DNA of 64,000 bases from DASQDN01 sp963833675 (GTDB lineage: Bacteria > Acidobacteriota > Terriglobia > Bryobacterales > Bryobacteraceae), in NCBI GenBank assembly GCA_963833675.1, contig CAWHYW010000019.1, forward strand, positions 62,001-126,000, written 5' to 3'. The notes beneath the pieces were generated by a model. The model was not told the DNA's origin. It saw only the letters and a program-made list of their open reading frames with translations, and made no database searches. Positions within the stretch are counted from its first letter, which is position 1. The number at the start of each line of letters is the position of its first letter. The position numbers were made by a program, and so were the translations under genes. Positions 17,468 to 26,157 of this stretch are shown one piece after another.

Positions 17468-18698
17468 TCGATTCCCGCGGCAGCGAAGAACTCAGCACCT
17501 TCGCGCCGTCTGCGGTCACCAGGACCATGTCTTCGATCCGAATACCAATGCCTTCCTCCGGGATGTAGATCCCCGGTTCGACCGTGATCACCATGCCTGC
17601 CTCCAGGGGCGATGCCGGATCGTAGGCGTCGTGCACGTCCAGGCCGACGTGATGCCCTATCCCGTGGATGAAGTAACGCCCGAGCGAATTGCCCTTCGCG
17701 TCCTTGCCGTGCGAGTCGATATAATCCATGGCAATCTTTTGCAGGCCGTTGGGATTCGTGCGACTTCCAAGCATGACTCCTGGCTTGATTGCCGCGATCA
17801 CGGCCTTCTGTGCCCCGAGCACCACTTCATACAGTTCCCGCTGGCGCGGCGTAAATGTTCCAGTGACCGGTACTGTCCGTGTAATATCCGATGCGTACAT
17901 CGAGCACTCGGCGGCTACATCCATCAGAAGTAGTTCGCCGGCGTCCATCCGGCGGCGGTTCTGCGAATAGTGCAGAATCGCCGCGTTTGGGCCGGAGCCT
18001 ACGATGGGAGCATAGGCGTGCCGCTCGCAGCCCTGATCGAAATAGGTGTCGCTCATCGTTGCGGCAATCTGATATTCGCTCAATCCAGGACGGATTCGCT
18101 TCCATGCGGCGCGATGCGCAGCCAGCGTGGCGACGGTCGACTGTTGAATGAGAGCGATCTCATCGTCGGACTTTTTCATACGCAGGCGGGCTAGCGGCAT
18201 GACTGCGGAGCGTACCTGTCGAAGCGGAAGCATCTTCTTCAACCCGTCAGCCTGCGCGGAATCCGGGATGGTATATACCGCCGAGGCCGATTCCGCCCAC
18301 CTCGGCAGATTCGCCTCGAACGACGATACTGGAACAACCGACTCAAATCCCGTCTCGGCAGCCACGTTCGGGTCCCCGGGCGCCAGTTTGGGACCGGTCC
18401 ATTGCTCCTGTTTCTTATCGCGTTGAGGAATTAAAAGAGTGTCCCCCGAGGGTGTCAAAACGAGAACGGCGTTCGGCTCTTTCCATCCGGTCAGATAGTA
18501 GAAATCCGGACTCTGGAAAAATCCGGTTCGCAGTTCCCCATTTTCCTGCTCTGTGGCGCCGAAGATTACGATGAGCGAATCCGGGAGCGCTTCCCGCAAC
18601 TTCGCTCGCCGCCGCTTGTATTCCTCGTGCGAGATCGCAGGGGACGAAGCAGACAGCACGAGCGAGGAGAGCAGACACAATGCGGCCAAAACACGCAT
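17439..18698 (-). CDS. Exported Xaa-Pro aminopeptidase-like M24 metallopeptidase
   Basis: A 419-residue enzyme with a signal peptide (MRVLAALCLLSSLVLSASSP), an aminopeptidase-P N-terminal domain (FFQSPDFYYLTGWKEPNAV) and a pita-bread catalytic domain. The five metal ligands are present: Asp in LLMDVAAE and in YASDITRTV, His in GIGHHVGLDVHD, Glu in VEPGIYIP and in GIRIEDMVLV. It should remove N-terminal residues before proline, here in the periplasm. The last 29 bases overlap the histidine kinase start, suggesting coupling. Confidence 0.9.
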   Translation of the reverse strand: MRVLAALCLLSSLVLSASSPAISHEEYKRRRAKLREALPDSLIVIFGATEQENGELRTGFFQSPDFYYLTGWKEPNAVLVLTPSGDTLLIPQRDKKQEQWTGPKLAPGDPNVAAETGFESVVPVSSFEANLPRWAESASAVYTIPDSAQADGLKKMLPLRQVRSAVMPLARLRMKKSDDEIALIQQSTVATLAAHRAAWKRIRPGLSEYQIAATMSDTYFDQGCERHAYAPIVGSGPNAAILHYSQNRRRMDAGELLLMDVAAECSMYASDITRTVPVTGTFTPRQRELYEVVLGAQKAVIAAIKPGVMLGSRTNPNGLQKIAMDYIDSHGKDAKGNSLGRYFIHGIGHHVGLDVHDAYDPASPLEAGMVITVEPGIYIPEEGIGIRIEDMVLVTADGAKVLSSSLPRESNEIEKAMAR

Positions 18699-18740
18699 GC
18701 TTGCAGTATATCGACTGCCGGCGCGATCGGGTCTATTCTG

Positions 18741-19274
18741 CTACTCTTCTGTTTCCGGCTCGTCCTCCAGCCGCTCGGCATTGGCAGCGTAACGCTTCAA
18801 CACCCGAACGGATGCGCCCGCGCTGAAACCGGCATAGCGCAATCTTCGGAACACGGACTGCAGTTTTCGATTGTCCTGTAACAACTCACCGAGATTCCGA
18901 TTGCGATACTTCCGATCAAGATACGCCTCGATTTGCTGAATTTCGTCCGTGGACTCGAACGCCTGCTTTACGGCATCGCCGGCGACGTTCGGGGCCACGC
19001 GCCGCTGCCGAAGATCGCGCAGCACCCGCATCGCGCCGAATCCTTCGTTGTCTCGGCGCCAGGCGGCATAATTTTCGGCGAAACGGGTGTCATTCAAGTA
19101 GCCGTAATCACGCAATTTTGCGATTGTCAGCTCGACATCTGCGTCAATTTCCGCGCGGTTTTTGAGCTTCTGACGGACTTCTCCGGTTGACAGAGCGCGC
19201 CCGCCCAACAGCTTGAGCGAGTAGCTCCATAACCCATCCGCATCCAGCTTTTTCGATGGACGTTTCCCCAGCAT
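18741..19274 (-). CDS. recX: Regulatory protein RecX
   Basis: A 177-residue protein made of three-helix repeats typical of RecX: LWSYSLKLLGGRALSTGEVR, KLRDYGYLNDTRFAENYAAW and LRDLRQRRVAPNVAGDAVKQ. RecX modulates RecA filaments. recA is not in the window. It ends 42 bases upstream of the M24 peptidase start, on the same strand. Confidence 0.88.
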   Translation of the reverse strand: MLGKRPSKKLDADGLWSYSLKLLGGRALSTGEVRQKLKNRAEIDADVELTIAKLRDYGYLNDTRFAENYAAWRRDNEGFGAMRVLRDLRQRRVAPNVAGDAVKQAFESTDEIQQIEAYLDRKYRNRNLGELLQDNRKLQSVFRRLRYAGFSAGASVRVLKRYAANAERLEDEPETEE

Positions 19275-19374
19275 TCCGCTGCGATTCTAACAGGCGTGGA
19301 ACCTCTTGGACGCTATGGCATCTACTGCTATGCTGAGACTGGCGTTAACGAACTCTCACCGAAGGAGATAAGAC

Positions 19375-19696
19375 ATGGACGACAGCAAGGGTCTATCGTA
19401 CTTCCTGCTTGGGCTTGGCATCGGCGTGGCGGTCGGTATTGTGTTTGCGCCGATGTCGGGCGAAGAAACGCGGGCGCGTGTCCGGAGCAGAGCCCTGGAA
19501 GGTGGCGAATACCTTCGCAGACGCGGCGATGAACTGCGGGAAACGGCAGGCGACTTGGTAGATCGCGGCAAGACGCGCGGTGAGCCGCCAGCGGGAACAG
19601 TTAAATGCTGCTGTCGAGGCGGGCAGGCAGGCGTATCGGGAGACGATCTCCGAAGCAATCGGATCGCAAGGTTCGCCGAATCCTGAGGGCGTTTAG
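19375..19696 (+). CDS. YtxH-like membrane protein, frameshifted
   Basis: The start MDDSKGLSYFLLGLGIGVAVGIVFAPMSGEETR (one span, residues 8-26) is typical of YtxH/general-stress-like proteins. The first frame runs to 19686 with an atypical Cys-rich tail. Another frame gives VSRQREQLNAAVEAG then RQAYRETISEAIG and a TAG at 19694, which fits the family's amphipathic tail. I infer an indel near 19575 and a product of about 106 residues. GAAGGAGA precedes the ATG. Residue runs are quoted in parts only. Confidence 0.7.
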
Positions 19697-19735
19697 CCCA
19701 ATTGTTTTCGGGGTGGTCGCCGTTAGAGGAGCTCT

Positions 19736-20242
19736 ATGAACCAGGAAATGCTGCTGGCTGTGATGACGTTCTTCGTTGCGATCTCAGGGCTCGCACTATT
19801 GATTCAGGCTTTTCTCCTGTACCGGATTTATCGGACCACCAGAGCCATTCGGAATGAGGCGCTGTCCATCCTGCCCCAGGCTAAGTCGATTCTGGCCAAG
19901 GCAGAGACGACTCTGGACGACAGCCGGAAACACATCGTTGAGATCACTGCGAAGGCCAACCAAATGATGGACATTGGCAAATCGCAATTGATGAAACTCG
20001 ACGAGGTAATTACGGATGCGAGCAGCCGCGCAAAGGTGCAATTGGAACGAGCGGAATTGGTAGTAGATGACACGATGAGCCGCGTGCATCACTCGGTTAC
20101 GAGTGTGCACAACGGTATCATCAGGCCGATTCGCGAGATCCAAGGGATTGCCACCGGAGTCCGTACGGCGCTAGAGCATTTCGTTCGCGGCCAGCGTCCC
20201 AGCGTTGCGCAGGCTACCCAGGACGACGAGATGTTTATTTGA
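19736..20242 (+). CDS. Membrane-anchored coiled-coil protein, 168 aa
   Basis: An N-terminal span (AVMTFFVAISGLALLIQAFL, residues about 8-29) is followed by a long helical region with heptad character (AETTLDDSRKHIVEITAKAN, VQLERAELVVDDTMSRVHHS) similar to DUF948/YtxG-like proteins. AGAGGAG lies just before the ATG. YtxH and DUF948/YtxG-type proteins often sit together, as here; the role is unknown, with envelope stress suggested for the firmicute relatives. Confidence 0.7.
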   Translation: MNQEMLLAVMTFFVAISGLALLIQAFLLYRIYRTTRAIRNEALSILPQAKSILAKAETTLDDSRKHIVEITAKANQMMDIGKSQLMKLDEVITDASSRAKVQLERAELVVDDTMSRVHHSVTSVHNGIIRPIREIQGIATGVRTALEHFVRGQRPSVAQATQDDEMFI

Positions 20243-20247
20243 TTCAG

Positions 20248-20271
20248 AAGGACGCTCGTCCGAGCGTCCTT
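20248..20271. terminator. Bidirectional hairpin between convergent genes
   Basis: AAGGACGCT (20248-20256) and AGCGTCCTT (20263-20271) form a perfect 9-bp stem with a 6-base loop. It separates the coiled-coil gene (stop at 20242) from the metallo-hydrolase gene (stop at 20279). The outer A/T pairs give short T and A runs on each side. Confidence 0.65.
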
Positions 20272-20278
20272 GGATTCC

Positions 20279-21130
20279 TTAAGTCTTCAAATTCTCACTG
20301 GACCAGCATTCGCCGCACCGCAGAATGTCACAGCGAACACCCTCCCGCTTGGTGGATTCGGCGAAATTCTCCACCGGAGCGGTATTGAACTCGAACATAT
20401 CGTAGTGCATTGGGATTACTCGCTTCGCGCCGATCTGTTTGCCTAGCCAAGCTGCTTCCGCGGCATTGAGATTGCCCGCGACTCGCCTTTCCGGCGCCGC
20501 TCCGTTGATCGGCAGCAGCGCGACGTCGATCCGAAACGGACGCAGTCGTTTCACGATGCCGTCATATAGCATCGTGTCGCCCGCCTGATAAACCGTCCAC
20601 GGACCCAGCTTGGCGACATATCCGAGATACTTGCAGCGGCCCTTGCCATCCCTATCGACCTGCTCATGGGCGGCTGGAACAGCAGAGATCGTAAACGCTC
20701 CGGCTTCGACGGATTCGCCGTCGTTCAAGCCTATCGGCCAGGCGGGGTCGCAGCTCAACCGCCCGGCGACAAATTCGCGATTCGCCTCGGGGATTACGAA
20801 TTTCATGCCAGGATTGGCGGATCGCAATGCATTCAGGGTCTCTGCATCGAGGTGGTCAGTGTGATTGTGACTTGACGTGCAAACATCAATGAACGTCAGC
20901 CGAGCCGGGTCAACGACGAGCTCGGTCATTCGGACGTGCGGCTTGTCGGTGTTGGCATACTTCCTGGTCAGCGAGTCCGAAAGATAAGGATCGAACAATA
21001 AGTGTTCGCCCTTCCACTGCAGCAGGAACCCGCTCTGTCCCAGCCACCACAATCGAAAATGATGATCGTTACGGTTTGCCGTGCGAATGTCGGCCAGCAG
21101 TGCTTCACCTTTCAGGGCCGGCTGGATCAC
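20279..21130 (-). CDS. UlaG-like metallo-beta-lactamase-fold hydrolase
   Basis: A 283-residue enzyme if started at the GTG at 21130, which overlaps the stop of the MetE-like gene by 4 nt (GTGA). Motifs: WLGQSGFLLQWKG, FDPYLSD, the metal-binding SSHNHTDHLD, a His in PAAHEQ, QAGDTMLYDG and IPMHYDMFEFN. This resembles L-ascorbate-6-phosphate lactonase UlaG and related lactonases/phosphodiesterases. It ends a four-gene operon of sugar-type enzymes, so lactone hydrolysis is a reasonable guess. Confidence 0.85.
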   Translation of the reverse strand: MIQPALKGEALLADIRTANRNDHHFRLWWLGQSGFLLQWKGEHLLFDPYLSDSLTRKYANTDKPHVRMTELVVDPARLTFIDVCTSSHNHTDHLDAETLNALRSANPGMKFVIPEANREFVAGRLSCDPAWPIGLNDGESVEAGAFTISAVPAAHEQVDRDGKGRCKYLGYVAKLGPWTVYQAGDTMLYDGIVKRLRPFRIDVALLPINGAAPERRVAGNLNAAEAAWLGKQIGAKRVIPMHYDMFEFNTAPVENFAESTKREGVRCDILRCGECWSSENLKT

Positions 21131-22165
21131 GAGGCCCCGATTTCCTTTCGCATAATCGCGGCGCCTTCCACCATCGAACGTAGTTTCCGCCTCGCCGCCC
21201 ACCGTGCCGTTTGGCTCAAACCACAATCGGGCGCGAAGGCTAACCGGTCAGGCGGCGCATATTGCAGGCACCTGCGAACCCGATCGGCCACATCTTCCGG
21301 CGTCTCGATGTAGTAGCTCTTCACGTCGATAACGCCGACCGCCACATTCATTTTCTGCGAGACCGTCTCGATGCATTCGAGTTCGGCAAACTCCCGGCTT
21401 GCCATCTCGAGGTGCATTTCATCGACATGAAAATCGAGAAACGCCGGAAACATCGGAGCGTATTGGCGAGGGCCGACCGCGCGCGCTCTGATAATTGCCG
21501 AAGCAGAGATGGGTCGTGAGACGGACTGTGCCCACCACGGGTTCTACTGTGTCGTTGAAGATACGAACGAACCGGTTCGGATCTTCACGATAGGCATAGC
21601 AACTCATCGAAGGCTCGTCTACCGTGATCTCGCGGACAGCCGGCCTCTGCGAGAGCTTCTAGTTCGCCCTCACGATCGGCAACAGCGCCTCCGTGAGCGC
21701 CCATCGATCCGGGTACTGAGCGTTGGGCAGCAACCTGCCGCTAAGGGTATACGGTCCGGGAATGCTGACTTTGATCGCCTGACCTTTTGGCGCAAGGCGC
21801 GCCAGTCTCCGATATTCGTCAACGGAGCCGAGCCCACGAGGCGCCCGCAATTCACCCGTAACCTCATGTTTGCCGCGCTGATCGTGCGCCGGTGGCCCGA
21901 AGCGGCGGGCGGGAGCGGGTTCCATCGCAATTCCCTCCAGATAGCCGTAAAAGGAGAGGTTGAAGTCGAGCCGGGTCTGTTCGCCGTCCGAGATCACGTC
22001 GAGACCGGCTTCGACCTGATCCGCAATAGCGATCCTGGTTGCGTCGTCGATCACTTCCGCCAGGTCGTCCTTGCCGAACTGATCCAGATGCTGGGACGCA
22101 AACTCCAGCCACCCCGGAAATGGATAACTTCCCACGACTGTCGTTCGTAACGGCTGGACCTTCAT
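21127..22165 (-). CDS. MetE-like cobalamin-independent methyltransferase (catalytic domain only), frameshifted
   Basis: Pieces in several frames give about 345 residues covering only the C-terminal catalytic domain of MetE: TTVVGSYPFPGWL, EAGLDVISDGEQTR, VSIPGPYTLSG, TVDEPSMSCYAYREDP, then zinc-ligand motifs TTHLCFGNY (His, Cys), DEMHLEMASR (Glu) and APDCGLSQTARW (Cys). The N-terminal folate-binding half of classical MetE is absent, as in core-MetE proteins. The ATG at 22165 overlaps the upstream stop (TGATG). Breaks lie near 21660, 21620 and 21480. The methyl donor and acceptor are unknown; neighbours are sugar enzymes, not methionine genes. Confidence 0.78.
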
Positions 22166-23209
22166 CAGCTTCGTACCCGGATCCACTTGCCTTTGCGCAT
22201 CGATTCGTATCCGGCATCCAAACGCAGTTCACAATGTAGCCGTCTTCGTAAGTCTCACGAGGTTCACACCCGTCGCGCACACATTCCACGAAATGTCGCA
22301 TTTCCGCCTGATACCCATACGCGAACGCCTCCTCCGGCAACGGACGCGTCCAGCCGAAACTCAGGTCTGCCTTCTCGATCACGTAGCCGGCCGGCTTCGG
22401 AGTGAAGGATTGTATCGGAGTGCCTCGAGTGACATCGGTGAAGATCGATCCTTCCGATCCATGGATTTCATTTCGCAGATCCAGGCCGCCTTTCGTGGTC
22501 CATGAAAGTTCGCAGTGGCCGATACCGCCGCTTTCGAACTTCAGGACCAACAGCGCGTTGTCCTCGCCTTTCGTGCGATCTCGATGGACGAGCGTGGCGC
22601 CCCACGCCATCACTTCTACGATCTTGTCCTGCTTGCCGAAGAAGTACCGGGCGGCCTCTACGCAATGGCATCCCAGATCGTTGAGAGCGCCGCCTCCAGT
22701 CTGTTCGATATCCCAGAAATGCGGGACTGTGCGGTCCGCTGTGGGATTCGCGAGATCGTACCCAGATCACTCGCCCTAAGCCTCCGGCTTCGATGGTCTC
22801 GCGCGCTTTCACCACCGCGGGCGCGAACACTTCGGTCTCCGCGTACCCATGCATCGCCCCCGATTTCCTGGCGGCGGAGTACATCTGTTTGGCTTCGTTT
22901 CGATTCCGAGCCAGTGGTTTTGTGCAGACCTGGTTGCGTTTCGCCTGCGACAGCGCCAGCGACACCGGAAGATGCTCCTGATTCGGCAGAGCGATGATGA
23001 ACAGGTCGATATCATCACGGGCAATTACCTTAGTCGAGATCTGTTGCCGATTCAGGAATTCCCCACCGCTTCGCAAATGCTTTGGCGCGCTTCGGCGTGC
23101 GCGAGTAGTTCAGCACCACCTGGTGGCCGTTCACATTCGCTAGCCCTTGCATGTAGAACTCGGCCACAAATCCCGAGCCGAGCATCGCGATTCTAACCGT
23201 CTCACTCAT
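22165..23209 (-). CDS. Gfo/Idh/MocA-family sugar oxidoreductase, frameshifted
   Basis: About 348 residues over three breaks (near 23040, 22735 and 22215). N-terminal Rossmann start MSETVRIAMLGSGFVAEFYM; then DDIDLFIIALPNQEHLP and the catalytic-region lysine in NQVCTKPLARN (family EKP-type motif); then the substrate domain with HFWDIEQTGGGALNDLGCH, the family GGG and DxGxH motif, in a third frame. The family oxidises or epimerises sugars and cyclitols with NAD(P). It overlaps the SIS gene by 8 nt upstream and the MetE-like gene by 1 nt downstream. Confidence 0.82.
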
Positions 23210-23972
23210 AAAGGTGTCTCAAGCTGGTTCGATAGGCTTCATAGAAACGCTCGAGCTGCTCGTCCGCGCCGGTGTTTCCCACGAACTGATGGCTAGGCAG
23301 CAACACTGGTTTTACACTGCGCGCAAGCATCTTTTCCGCCGTAGCGCATCGCAGCATGTTAATGATCATTCCTCCGGTCACGGTTGAGGTCGGGCCTGTC
23401 CGCCACTCCAATCCTTCCATTTCAACCACACAGTCTCCCGGAGGACACTGGTTGTCGAGAATGACGTCGGCCACATCGGTCAATTTCTTCCCCGATGAAT
23501 GAGCCGGAACGGATTGTTCGCAATGCTGTTTCGAAACGATCCCGATTACGGGCATCCCACGTCTTTTCGCGCCCATGGCCATCTCCACGATGACGGGGCG
23601 AATACCGCTGGTGGAGATCACGATAAATGCGTCGTGCTGGCCGAAGTGAAAGCCTTTTAGAATCGCCTCCGCGTAACCTTCGAACTTTTCCAGCATCAGC
23701 GGCGCTCGCAATCCATTCGTTCCGACGATGTTGGCGTGGTTGGAAAGTGCAAGCTCCACTAGGGCGAAAAACCCGGCGAAGCATCCCTGCCGAGGTGTCA
23801 TCTCCTCACACATCATCCGCGAGTGGCCATTGCCGAATAGGAATACCAGCCCTCCGTTCGCGATGCTGTTTGCGCAGATCTCGGCCGCCGCATCGATGTG
23901 CGGGGCGGTTTCGGTTCGGACCTTCTCCAGTAAGGCTGACGTTTTCTCAAAATAGGTTAAGGCTGCGTTCAT
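23202..23972 (-). CDS. SIS-domain sugar isomerase/binding protein
   Basis: A 256-residue protein, intact. It carries one SIS fold: GGLVFLFGNGHSRMMCEEMT, VISTSGIRPVIVEMAMGAKR and PVIGIVSKQH, matching the DUF2529/SIS_2 group related to phosphoheptose isomerase and MurQ. The group binds phosphosugars; catalysis here is unproven. The ATG at 23972 (MNAALTYFEKTSALLE) is preferred to one 21 bases upstream because the family starts there. It is the first gene of the operon and divergent from the SDR gene. Confidence 0.82.
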   Translation of the reverse strand: MNAALTYFEKTSALLEKVRTETAPHIDAAAEICANSIANGGLVFLFGNGHSRMMCEEMTPRQGCFAGFFALVELALSNHANIVGTNGLRAPLMLEKFEGYAEAILKGFHFGQHDAFIVISTSGIRPVIVEMAMGAKRRGMPVIGIVSKQHCEQSVPAHSSGKKLTDVADVILDNQCPPGDCVVEMEGLEWRTGPTSTVTGGMIINMLRCATAEKMLARSVKPVLLPSHQFVGNTGADEQLERFYEAYRTSLRHLYE

Positions 23973-24018
23973 GTGAAAATGGCTGCCAAACAATCATTTC
24001 ATACGCGCAAAGCGAACC

Positions 24019-24783
24019 ATGGATCGACTCGACAACAAGGTTGTTCTGATTACCGGCTCCAGCGGTATGGGGGCGGCTGTCGCTCGTTTGGCAGCGACAA
24101 AGGGCGCGCGTGTCTTTATTGCGGCGCTGGCGCCGGAAGGATGCGCGTCTCTTGCTGCGGAAATCGGCGGAAGTTGGTTCGCGGGCGACTTATCTGTCGA
24201 GAATAACGCCAAGGCTGCAGTAGAGCGTTGCGTTGCTCATTTCGGGCGCATTGACGGAGCATTCAACGTCGCCGGAATCAGCGGACGGCAATTTGGCGAT
24301 GGCCCTCTTCACGAGTGTTCGGCGGAGGGATGGGACACGCTCATGAGCATTAACCTCCGATCGCTGTTTCTTATGTCGCGGGAGGTAGTGCGCCAAATGC
24401 TAGCCGCTGCGCATGGCGGTTCCATCGTGAATATGGGGAGTGTCGTGGCGCTGTCGCCGGAGCCTCGCCACTTTGCGACCCACGCTTACGCGACCAGCAA
24501 GGGCGCCATTCACGCGTTCACCACCGCAACTGCATCTTATTACGCCTCGTCAGGGATTCGAATCAACGCGATTGCTCCGGGATTGGTGGAAACACCGATG
24601 AGTCTCCGGGCGCAGCAGAATCCCGAAATTCGGGAGTATATGCAAACAAAACAACCGCTTGTGAAGGGATTTATGGCAGCTGAGGATGTCGCCGCCGCCG
24701 TCGTATTCTTATTGAGCGATGCCGCCCGGTGCATAACGGGAGAGATTATCGCTGTCGACGGCGGCTGGCGGTTGAGTGCTTAA
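24019..24783 (+). CDS. Short-chain dehydrogenase/reductase
   Basis: A 254-residue classical SDR: TGSSGMGAAVARLAA (dinucleotide glycine motif), FNVAGISG (NNAG-like), SIVNMGSVVALSP with the catalytic Ser, YATSKGAIHAF with Tyr and Lys, and IAPGLVETPM. The substrate is not predictable; divergence from the SIS/Gfo-Idh operon suggests a sugar or polyol. It ends three bases before the oppositely read Dabb gene. Confidence 0.9.
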   Translation: MDRLDNKVVLITGSSGMGAAVARLAATKGARVFIAALAPEGCASLAAEIGGSWFAGDLSVENNAKAAVERCVAHFGRIDGAFNVAGISGRQFGDGPLHECSAEGWDTLMSINLRSLFLMSREVVRQMLAAAHGGSIVNMGSVVALSPEPRHFATHAYATSKGAIHAFTTATASYYASSGIRINAIAPGLVETPMSLRAQQNPEIREYMQTKQPLVKGFMAAEDVAAAVVFLLSDAARCITGEIIAVDGGWRLSA

Positions 24784-24786
24784 ACG

Positions 24787-25155
24787 TTAGTTGGTGATGT
24801 CGTGCGTGCGGCTCTCTTCCCGAATCGGCATGTAGGATTCGTACCACTTCTTTTGCGCAGGGCTGTCAGCATACTTCTTCAACGCATCTTCGCTCTCGAA
24901 CTCCATCACAATGATGTTCTTATAGCCCTCAGGCAATTGCATCTTGATCGGGCGAGTCCAGACATTCTTCAGGCCAGGGAAATTAATGGCTTCCGCCGCC
25001 CTCAATGCCTTTGAGATCTGTTCGTCGGTGGTCCCTGCTTTCCACTGGACCGTGATTACGTGAATTACAGATTTAGGCTTGCCGGGAGCTGCCGAAAGAC
25101 AGGTGACCGTCAGGGCTAGCGCCGCGATAAGCGAGAGTAGCGTGTTTCGAATCAT
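24787..25155 (-). CDS. Exported Dabb (stress-responsive A/B barrel) domain protein
   Basis: About 122 residues from the ATG at 25155. Signal peptide MIRNTLLSLIAALALTVTCL to SAAP, then a Dabb domain (VIHVITVQWKAGTTDEQISK, IIVMEFESEDALKKYADSPA, WYESYMPIREESR). These dimeric ferredoxin-like domains are frequent in Acidobacteriota, often with sugar catabolism genes; activity unknown. Confidence 0.8.
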   Translation of the reverse strand: MIRNTLLSLIAALALTVTCLSAAPGKPKSVIHVITVQWKAGTTDEQISKALRAAEAINFPGLKNVWTRPIKMQLPEGYKNIIVMEFESEDALKKYADSPAQKKWYESYMPIREESRTHDITN

Positions 25156-25180
25156 GACTGTTATCTTAGCTGCATAATCC

Positions 25181-26152
25181 ATGCGCTATGTCATTGGGTG
25201 CGACGTTGGCGGCACGAGATTGAAGTACGTCGCGCTTAGCGAAGCTGGCAAGCAATTGCTTAAGGGGGTAACCCGTTCGGACGCGGACCGCGGTCCGGAG
25301 AATCTGGTAAACGCGCTCAGCGCGATCGCTGTTAAAACCGAAGCCGAAATTGGAGAGAGCCCGGCCGCACTGGCGTTCGGTATCTCCGGCGCGGTCGATC
25401 CGAAGCGCGGAGTCGTGATGCTTCCCGGTAAGTTTGCGAACCTTGAAGGCTATCCGCTGGTTCCAACGCTGCGAAGAAAACTTCGCGTGCCGGTTGTCGC
25501 CGAAAATGACGGACGGATCTCAATCGTCGCGGAAAGCCATTACGGAGCCGCTCGCACGAAGAAATGGGCTGTATGTCTGACCATAGGGACCGGCGTCGGC
25601 TCCGGCGTCATGCTCGACGGACAAATTTTGCGCGATCCATTTCTGCAATTCGGCACACAACTCGGACATATCGTTCTGCAGGCCGACGGGGGGCGGCTCT
25701 GCATTACGGGAGCGCGCGGAACCGCCGAGACTCTTTGCTCGGCCACGGCACTCGCAATGCAGGTTCGCGATGGTTTGCAGAGGGGGATCCCTTCCGTTCT
25801 GACGCAGGCATATCTGGCCGATCCCCAATCAGTGGATTTTGCCGCAGTGATTGAAGGAGTTCGCCGGCAGGACACGCTTTGTGTGGATGAATTGAACCGC
25901 TGGACGGAGCATCTCGGCTGGCTGCTGATCAGCGCCGCTCATGCTTATGCGCCCGAGGTGATTATCCTGAGCGGCGGCGCAATGCAATCCGCCGATTGTT
26001 TTCTGGCAAGTCTCCAACGGCACGTTGACCGTTACCTTTACCGCTATCCGAGGAAAAAGCCGCTGCCGATTGTTGTGTCGCGAATGGGTGAATTCGCCGG
26101 CGCTATGGGAGCCGGCGCGCTCGCCTGGGAAGCCGCACTCCGCGTAGACTAA
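25181..26152 (+). CDS. ROK-family sugar kinase
   Basis: A 323-residue protein with the actin-like ATPase fold: DVGGTRLKYVALSEAG (phosphate 1), AFGISGAVDPKRG, VVAENDGRIS (catalytic Asp in the END segment), LTIGTGVGSGVMLDGQI and GHIVLQADGG. The ROK zinc motif CxCGxxGCxE is not seen: the corresponding part reads GRLCITGARGTAETLCS, so zinc binding is probably lost or altered. Glucose/N-acyl-hexosamine kinase is the family default. Likely linked to the sugar cluster beside it. Confidence 0.85.
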   Translation: MRYVIGCDVGGTRLKYVALSEAGKQLLKGVTRSDADRGPENLVNALSAIAVKTEAEIGESPAALAFGISGAVDPKRGVVMLPGKFANLEGYPLVPTLRRKLRVPVVAENDGRISIVAESHYGAARTKKWAVCLTIGTGVGSGVMLDGQILRDPFLQFGTQLGHIVLQADGGRLCITGARGTAETLCSATALAMQVRDGLQRGIPSVLTQAYLADPQSVDFAAVIEGVRRQDTLCVDELNRWTEHLGWLLISAAHAYAPEVIILSGGAMQSADCFLASLQRHVDRYLYRYPRKKPLPIVVSRMGEFAGAMGAGALAWEAALRVD

Positions 26153-26157
26153 GGACT

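Noticed and set aside
16619..17587. Long open frame on the plus strand opposite the histidine kinase
   Set aside because: It is antisense to a well-supported kinase, rich in Arg/His/Pro, and has no recognisable domain; a high-GC shadow frame.
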